NCBI RefSeq assembly: GCF_004959855.1
Contig: NZ_SPNT01000001.1
Coordinates: forward strand, 806,001-870,000
Length of the DNA: 64,000 nucleotides
Source of the DNA: Nitratireductor sp. XY-223
GTDB taxonomy: Bacteria; Pseudomonadota; Alphaproteobacteria; Rhizobiales; Rhizobiaceae
Direction of reading: 5' to 3'
The notes under the pieces are model-generated. The model was not told the origin of the DNA. It saw nothing but the letters and a program-made list of their open reading frames with translations, and searched no databases. Position numbers and translations under genes: made by a program. Every line of letters begins with the position of its first letter. Within the stretch, counting starts at the first letter, position 1. Of this stretch, positions 59,328-64,000 are shown one piece after another.

Positions 59328-60973
59328 AGTTCGGCGCGGTCAAGACTGATGACGCCTTGGGCGCCGTTCTGGCGCATTCGCTGAAGACGGGGAAACTGCG
59401 GCTCAAGAAGGGACGGGTTCTTGGCGCCGTCGACCTGGAAGCGTTGCGGGCGGCGGGCGTCTCCGAAGTGATCGCAGCGCAACTCGAACCCGGCGATGTC
59501 GGCGAGGACGAAGCTGCGACGCGGCTCGCCGACGCGCTCGACGCACCGCTTGTGCGTGCCGGTCCCGCGGCGACAGGCCGGGTCAATCTGTTTGCCGAGC
59601 GGAGCGGATTGTTCCGCGCGGAATCAGTGAAGGTGGACCGTTTCAACCGCATCGATCCGGCGATTACCCTGGCAACCATCGCCGACCACCAGCAGGTTTC
59701 CGCCGGCGACATGGTTGCGACGGTCAAGATCATTCCGCTCGCCGTCGGCGGCGCAAGCCTGGAGCGGGCGGCGGAGGCCATCGCCAGCCCCGGAACGATG
59801 GGTGTTCGCCCGTTCGACAGCGCGCGCGTCGGATTGGTCGCAACCGAGCTTCCCTCGCTGAAGACATCGGTCATGGACAAGACGGCACGCCTGCTCCAGG
59901 AAAGGCTGAACGCGTCGGACAGCACGCTGATCGAAGAAGTCAGGACTGCGCACAATGCCGAAGCGGTCGGCGAGGCGGTTGCGGCGCTAAAGGAGAAGTC
60001 GGACATCATCATCGCTTTCGGCGCGTCGGCGATCGTCGACGGCGACGATGTCATTCCCGCCGGCATCCGGCTTGCGGGCGGTGTCGTCGATCACGTCGGT
60101 ATGCCGGTGGATCCCGGCAACCTGCTGGTGCTGGCCCATATCGGCGACGTGCCCGTCATCGGTGCGCCCGGGTGCGCGCGCAGCCCGAAGGAAAACGGTT
60201 TCGACTGGATCCTGGCGCGGATCCTTGCAGGGGAGCGGCCTGATTCGGACGTCATCACCGCAATGGGTGTCGGCGGTCTGTTGAAGGAAATTCCCAGCCG
60301 GCCGCAGCCCCGGCTCGCCGGCAGACCGACACAAAAGGAGGAACCGCCCGTGGAGATCGTGGTGCTGGCGGCCGGGCAGGCGAGCCGCATGGGCGTGGCC
60401 GCCGGCGATGCGGATCGGGCCGCCACACCGCCGCACAAGCTGCTGGCCGAATTCGACGGTGTGCCGCTGATCCGGCGCTCCTGCGAGACCGCGCTCGCGA
60501 GCAAGGCGAGGGCGGTCCATGTGGTCACCGGCTTTCGCGGCAATGACATGGGGAGCGCTCTCGCCGGCCTCGATGTGTCGTTGATCGACAATCCCGACTA
60601 CGAAGAGGGCATGGCCTCGTCGCTGCGCCGCGGCGTTTCCGCCCTCAGCCCGCAGGCGCGCGGCGTGCTGGTGATGCTTGCCGACATGCCGGCCATCACG
60701 AGCGCGCACCTCGATGCGCTGATCGATGCATTTCGCGCGGCCGGCGGAAATGTCGTCGTGCGCGCGGCCAGCGGCCAGGTCCGCGGAAACCCGGTGGTCC
60801 TGCCGCGCGAGACTTTCGACGCCGTCATGCGGCTGGAGGGCGATGTGGGTGCCCGCCAGATCATCGCCTCCGCCGGACTGCAGGTTATCGATGTCGATAT
60901 CGGCGATGCCGCGCTGGTCGATGTCGACACCAGGCAAGCGGTTCTGGATGCGGGCGGGGTTTTGAGGGGATAG
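59324..60973 (+). CDS. MoeA-like molybdopterin-binding/MobA-like nucleotidyltransferase fusion
   Basis: 549 residues starting with TTG at 59324, overlapping the xdhC stop. The N-terminal two-thirds (about 1-330) resemble molybdopterin-binding proteins (ARVGLVATELPSLK, PVDPGNLLVLAHIG, VIGAPGCARSPKENGFD). After a basic linker, the C-terminal part (about 342-549) is a MobA/MocA-like nucleotidyltransferase with VVLAAGQASRMG. It should finish the cofactor, for example as the cytosine dinucleotide, before insertion. It ends one base from convergent metC. Confidence 0.9.
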   Translation: MKFGAVKTDDALGAVLAHSLKTGKLRLKKGRVLGAVDLEALRAAGVSEVIAAQLEPGDVGEDEAATRLADALDAPLVRAGPAATGRVNLFAERSGLFRAESVKVDRFNRIDPAITLATIADHQQVSAGDMVATVKIIPLAVGGASLERAAEAIASPGTMGVRPFDSARVGLVATELPSLKTSVMDKTARLLQERLNASDSTLIEEVRTAHNAEAVGEAVAALKEKSDIIIAFGASAIVDGDDVIPAGIRLAGGVVDHVGMPVDPGNLLVLAHIGDVPVIGAPGCARSPKENGFDWILARILAGERPDSDVITAMGVGGLLKEIPSRPQPRLAGRPTQKEEPPVEIVVLAAGQASRMGVAAGDADRAATPPHKLLAEFDGVPLIRRSCETALASKARAVHVVTGFRGNDMGSALAGLDVSLIDNPDYEEGMASSLRRGVSALSPQARGVLVMLADMPAITSAHLDALIDAFRAAGGNVVVRAASGQVRGNPVVLPRETFDAVMRLEGDVGARQIIASAGLQVIDVDIGDAALVDVDTRQAVLDAGGVLRG

Positions 60974-60974
60974 A

Positions 60975-62171
60975 CTAGCCGGCAACCCGTTTCGACGCTT
61001 CAAGGCCGCGTTCGATGTCGGCGAGCAGGTCAGCCGCATCCTCAAGCCCGATCTGCAGCCGGATCACGGGTCCCATTGCAGGGCCTTCGGCAATCGTCCT
61101 GTCCTCGAGCCAGACATGGACGGCGAGGCTCTCGAAGCCTCCCCAGGAATAGCCGAGACCGAAGATCTGCAACGCGTCGAGGAAGGCGTGCGCCTTCTTG
61201 CGCTGAACGGCGCGGGACGGGCCGCCGTCAAGCACGATTGAAAACAGGCCGCTCGCCCCCTTGAAGTCGCGCTTCCAGATCTCATGCCCCGGGAAATTCG
61301 GCAAAGCCGGGTGGAGGACGCCGGAAACGCCCTCGCGCCCCTCGATCTCGCGGGCGATTTCAAGGGCGGATTTTTCATGCTGGGCAAGACGCACGCCCAT
61401 GGTGCGCAGGCCGCGCAGCACAAGATAGGTGTCGTCGGGGTTTGCGCAAACGCCGAGATTGGTCTTGGCGTCCTCGAGTTGCCGCCAGTGCTTTTCGTTC
61501 GCCGAGACGAGCCCCATGAGGACATCCGAGTGGCCTGCCGGATATTTGGTTGCCGCGTGGATGCTGATATCGACGCCGAAATCAAGCGGCTTGAAATAAA
61601 GCGGTGTCGCCCAGGTGTTGTCCATCATCACCACGGCACCGTGTTTGTGTGACACCTCCGCAATGGCCGGTATATCCTGGATTTCCATGGTGTTGGACCC
61701 GGGCGATTCCGTAAAGACCACCTTGGTATTGGGCTTTATCAGTGCGTCGATGCCGGCACCCACCAACGGGTCGTAGTAGGTTACCTCAACACCCAGCTTG
61801 CGCAGCATGTTGTCGCAGAAGCGGCGGGTCGGATTGTATACGGAATCGACGACAAGGACGTGATCGCCGCTGCCCAGGAACGCCAACAGGGGAACCGTGA
61901 CGGCGGCCAGTCCCGAGGGGACGATGATGGTGCCGGCCGAACCTTCGAGTTCATTGACCGCGTCGGCCAGAGCATCGGTTGTCGGGGTGGCATGCGTGCC
62001 GTAGCGGTATTTCTGGTTGAGACCTTCCATGGTCGCCGAATCCGGGAAAAGTACGGTCGACGCGTGTACAACCGGCGGATTGACAAAGCCGTGGTATTCG
62101 TGCGGGTCGTTGCCCGAATGAGCGAGCCTGGTATTGACACCCCAGCCTGCCCGGTTGTTGCTCTTGGTCAT
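60975..62171 (-). CDS. metC: Cystathionine beta-lyase (Cys/Met-metabolism PLP enzyme)
   Basis: 398 residues from the ATG at 62171 (MTKSNNRAG, with AAGGGA ahead); a GTG start ten codons earlier is in frame. PLP-binding lysine in HAATKYPAGHSDVLMG; other motifs MDNTWATP and YRYGTHATPT. It cleaves cystathionine to homocysteine, pyruvate and ammonia in methionine synthesis; gamma-lyase or sulfhydrylase activity cannot be excluded. Divergent from aapJ, an arrangement I recall in rhizobia. Confidence 0.9.
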   Translation of the reverse strand: MTKSNNRAGWGVNTRLAHSGNDPHEYHGFVNPPVVHASTVLFPDSATMEGLNQKYRYGTHATPTTDALADAVNELEGSAGTIIVPSGLAAVTVPLLAFLGSGDHVLVVDSVYNPTRRFCDNMLRKLGVEVTYYDPLVGAGIDALIKPNTKVVFTESPGSNTMEIQDIPAIAEVSHKHGAVVMMDNTWATPLYFKPLDFGVDISIHAATKYPAGHSDVLMGLVSANEKHWRQLEDAKTNLGVCANPDDTYLVLRGLRTMGVRLAQHEKSALEIAREIEGREGVSGVLHPALPNFPGHEIWKRDFKGASGLFSIVLDGGPSRAVQRKKAHAFLDALQIFGLGYSWGGFESLAVHVWLEDRTIAEGPAMGPVIRLQIGLEDAADLLADIERGLEASKRVAG

Positions 62172-62264
62172 ACTGGTCCCTTGCATGTCAGTCGTGGCCA
62201 CGTCCGTTTAACCTGTCAGCCAACACATTTCAAAGGGCAATATTGTCGCCACGAATTCAAATTC

Positions 62265-62277
62265 GGACATTCTGTCC
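62265..62277. promoter_or_regulatory. Inverted repeat upstream of metC
   Basis: GGACA and TGTCC face each other across TTC (62265-62277), roughly 95 bases before the metC start. A related TGTCGGATTCTGGACA stretch lies near 62324. Possible methionine-pathway or Lrp-type site. Confidence 0.35.
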
Positions 62278-62400
62278 AGTCTCGCCATCTCGTTGGCGCA
62301 TTTAACCAAATTGGGCACGAAATGTCGGATTCTGGACATAGGCACTTGACCGCAGCGGCGATTTCGGAATGTGATAGCGGCGTCGTAAGCGCGGTCGGGA

Positions 62401-62431
62401 AAGCATGGCGCCGTATTCAAGCATGGCGCCG
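62401..62431. repeat. 13-bp direct repeat before aapJ
   Basis: AAGCATGGCGCCG occurs at 62401-62413 and 62419-62431, an 18-base period, about 70 bases before aapJ. The spacing is near two helical turns, so it could be a double operator. Confidence 0.5.
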
Positions 62432-62501
62432 CATTGTGTAGGCTTTCCCTGTCGGGCTTATTGGGAGTGACACACAGGGCAATAGAAAAGGTTTGTATAC
62501 A

Positions 62502-63521
62502 ATGAAAAAAAGAATCCTGTCGGCGATCGTCGGCACAGCGGTATTGGGCTTTGCTGCCGGAACCGCATCCGCCGCGACGCTGGATGATGTGAAATCGAAA
62601 GATTCGCTGCAGTGTGGTGTTAGCCAGGGACTGCCCGGATTTTCCAACCCGGACCAGGACGGCAATTGGTCTGGTCTGGACGTTGATTTCTGCCGCGCAG
62701 TCGCCGCTGCGATTTTCGGCGATGCTTCGAAAGTAAAATTCACGCCGCTGTCGGCCAAGGAGCGCTTTACGGCGCTGCAGTCCGGCGACGTGGACATCCT
62801 TTCCCGCAACACCACCTGGACCATGAGCCGCGACACAGCGCTCGGACTGAACTTCTCGGTTGTCAACTACTATGACGGTCAGGGCTTCATGGTGCGTAAG
62901 GATCTCGGCGTCAATTCGGCGCTTGAACTTTCCGGCGCATCGATCTGCACCAACACCGGCACGACGACAGAACTCAACGTTGCCGACTATTTCCGTGCCA
63001 ACAACATGGAATATGAGCTGGTGGCATTCGAGAAGGCCGACGAAGTGGTTGCCGCGTACGACGCCGGCCGCTGCGACGTTTACACGACTGACCAGTCCGG
63101 CCTTTATGCGCAGCGTCTGAAGCTGACAGATCCGGCCGCTCACGTGGTTCTTCCGGAGATCATCTCCAAGGAGCCGCTCGGACCGGTCGTGCGCCAGGGT
63201 GACGACCAGTGGCTGAACATCATCAAGTGGACGCATTTCGCCATGCTCAATGCCGAGGAACTCGGCGTCACGCAGGCAAATGTCGACGAGATGAAAAACA
63301 GCGACAATCCCTCCATTAAGCGCCTGCTTGGTACCGAGGGCGAGTTCGGTGGTGCCATCGGTCTCAGCAACGACTGGGCGTACAATGTCATCAAGGAAAT
63401 CGGCAACTACGGCGAATCCTTTGACAGAAACGTCGGTCCTGACACACCGCTGGCAATCTCGCGCGGCGTGAACGCGCAGTGGAACGACGGCGGCCTTCAG
63501 TACGGTCCGCCGATCCGCTAA
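62502..63521 (+). CDS. aapJ: General L-amino-acid ABC transporter binding protein AapJ
   Basis: 339 residues from the ATG at 62502. Signal peptide cut near ASAATLDD. Family 3 binding-protein motifs: LQCGVSQGLPGFSNPDQDG, WSGLDVDFCRAVAAA, SGDVDILSRNTTWT and CDVYTTDQSGLYA. AapJ captures most L-amino acids for the AapQMP transporter of rhizobia. A stable hairpin (63535-63565) and then aapQ follow. Probably controlled by nitrogen supply; the direct repeat upstream is a candidate site. Confidence 0.96.
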   Translation: MKKRILSAIVGTAVLGFAAGTASAATLDDVKSKDSLQCGVSQGLPGFSNPDQDGNWSGLDVDFCRAVAAAIFGDASKVKFTPLSAKERFTALQSGDVDILSRNTTWTMSRDTALGLNFSVVNYYDGQGFMVRKDLGVNSALELSGASICTNTGTTTELNVADYFRANNMEYELVAFEKADEVVAAYDAGRCDVYTTDQSGLYAQRLKLTDPAAHVVLPEIISKEPLGPVVRQGDDQWLNIIKWTHFAMLNAEELGVTQANVDEMKNSDNPSIKRLLGTEGEFGGAIGLSNDWAYNVIKEIGNYGESFDRNVGPDTPLAISRGVNAQWNDGGLQYGPPIR

Positions 63522-63534
63522 GCGAACGGTATCC

Positions 63535-63565
63535 CTGCCCGGCGGTCATACCAACCGCCGGGCAG
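63535..63565 (+). repeat. Hairpin between aapJ and aapQ
   Basis: 12-bp perfect arms CTGCCCGGCGGT (63535-63546) and ACCGCCGGGCAG (63554-63565). No T-run, so probably an mRNA-stabilising structure or partial attenuator that keeps binding-protein message in excess. Confidence 0.75.
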
Positions 63566-63666
63566 ACCTTATCAAGAACAATGAATTGATCCGCCGGCAA
63601 GGCGGACGTGGGGAATAAAAGGGCCCGGTTGCCGTCTTCTGCGCGACACGGGTGGGAGATTTCGAA

Positions 63667-64000
63667 ATGGCTTTGCAAGACGTTTCGCAGGACGTCGGTC
63701 AGCCAAAGGTCGCACTGTTTAACGATCCAAAGGTACGCGGCTGGGTTTACCAGGTCGTGCTGCTGGTGGTCATCGTCTACCTGGTCGTCGTCGGCGTCCA
63801 GAACATGTTTGCGAACCTGGCCGCGCAAAACATCGCATCCGGATTCGGCTTTATCGGGCGCAATGCCGGATTTGCGATCAGCCAGTCTTTGCTGGAATAC
63901 AACCAGGCTGAATCGAGTTACGGCAAGGTCTATATCGTCGGCCTTCTCAACACGATCTCGATCGCCTTCATCGGTATCTTACTGGCAACCGTGTTGGGCT
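63667..64000 (+). CDS. aapQ: General L-amino-acid ABC transporter permease AapQ, 3' end outside the window
   Basis: 111 residues of the N-terminus: a short hydrophilic head (MALQDVSQDVG), a membrane helix (WVYQVVLLVVIVYLVVVGV), the GFGFIGRNAGFAISQSLLEY block and the start of the next helix (LLNTISIAFIGILLATVL). All match AapQ. GGGAGAT precedes the ATG. It is cut by the right edge of the window. Confidence 0.95.
   Translation, partial: MALQDVSQDVGQPKVALFNDPKVRGWVYQVVLLVVIVYLVVVGVQNMFANLAAQNIASGFGFIGRNAGFAISQSLLEYNQAESSYGKVYIVGLLNTISIAFIGILLATVLG

Larger units (their letters stand above)
62172..62501. other. metC-aapJ divergent control region
   Basis: 330 bases without a gene. It contains an inverted repeat at 62265-62277 and a 13-bp direct repeat at 62401-62431 close to aapJ, both possible regulator sites. 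Confidence 0.45.

Overview
The window is a high-GC, gene-dense stretch of an alphaproteobacterial chromosome. Several features point to the order Hyphomicrobiales (rhizobia and relatives): the cckA hybrid kinase, a one-cysteine DksA, a DUF1476 gene beside purC, separate purS/purQ/purL genes, a GAAC-type SOS box before recA, and metC divergent from aapJ/aapQ. A TAXI-type TRAP transporter and a cysteate-lyase-type module hint at a marine or saline lifestyle, but the genus cannot be named. I see no tRNA, rRNA, CRISPR array, insertion sequence or prophage.

Layout. 1-8.5 kb: YcjX-like NTPase (cut by the left edge), SixA-type phosphatase, FAD amine oxidoreductase, dksA, fliO, cckA and an OmpA-type lipoprotein. 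8.6-11.0 kb: pseudouridine salvage (psuG, psuK) and a small exported protein. 11.1-23.1 kb: an accessory block made of two convergent operons, each headed by a divergent LysR gene. The rightward operon encodes a TauE/CuyZ-type sulfite exporter, a CuyA-type PLP sulfo-lyase, a TAXI TRAP binding protein, a fused TRAP permease and a universal stress protein. The leftward operon encodes an acyl-CoA-dehydrogenase-fold protein lacking both usual catalytic glutamates, a ThDP enzyme and a family III CoA-transferase. The two operons overlap tail to tail. 23.1-24.3 kb: AT-richer DNA with hairpins and two small ORFs that run into each other.

24.3-46.4 kb is housekeeping: recA (with SOS box), alaS, a large exported unknown, icd, an alpha/beta hydrolase, trmJ, murI, rpsD, ttcA, an inositol-phosphatase-family gene, a Bcr/CflA exporter, the ytoQ-grxD pair, bolA, the purC-purS-purQ-purL cluster (interrupted by kynA on the opposite strand) and the DUF1476 gene. 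46.5-49.9 kb is a CUT2 sugar ABC operon with a LacI-type operator. 49.9-55.3 kb has an RBBP9-like hydrolase, purB, a membrane protein, rpe, and a P1-family peptidase coupled to an orphan periplasmic binding protein. 55.6-61.0 kb is a molybdenum-hydroxylase maturation cluster (flavin reductase, CoxD, CoxE, split XdhC, MoeA/MobA-like fusion) without the hydroxylase itself. 61.0-64.0 kb holds metC and, divergently, aapJ and the start of aapQ.

The most interesting region is 11.1-23.1 kb. It reads as a self-contained organosulfur-acid uptake and desulfonation/desulfination module. Its acyl-CoA-dehydrogenase-like protein carries the glutamine/glycine replacements described for 3-sulfinopropionyl-CoA desulfinase, next to a family III CoA-transferase and a sulfite exporter.
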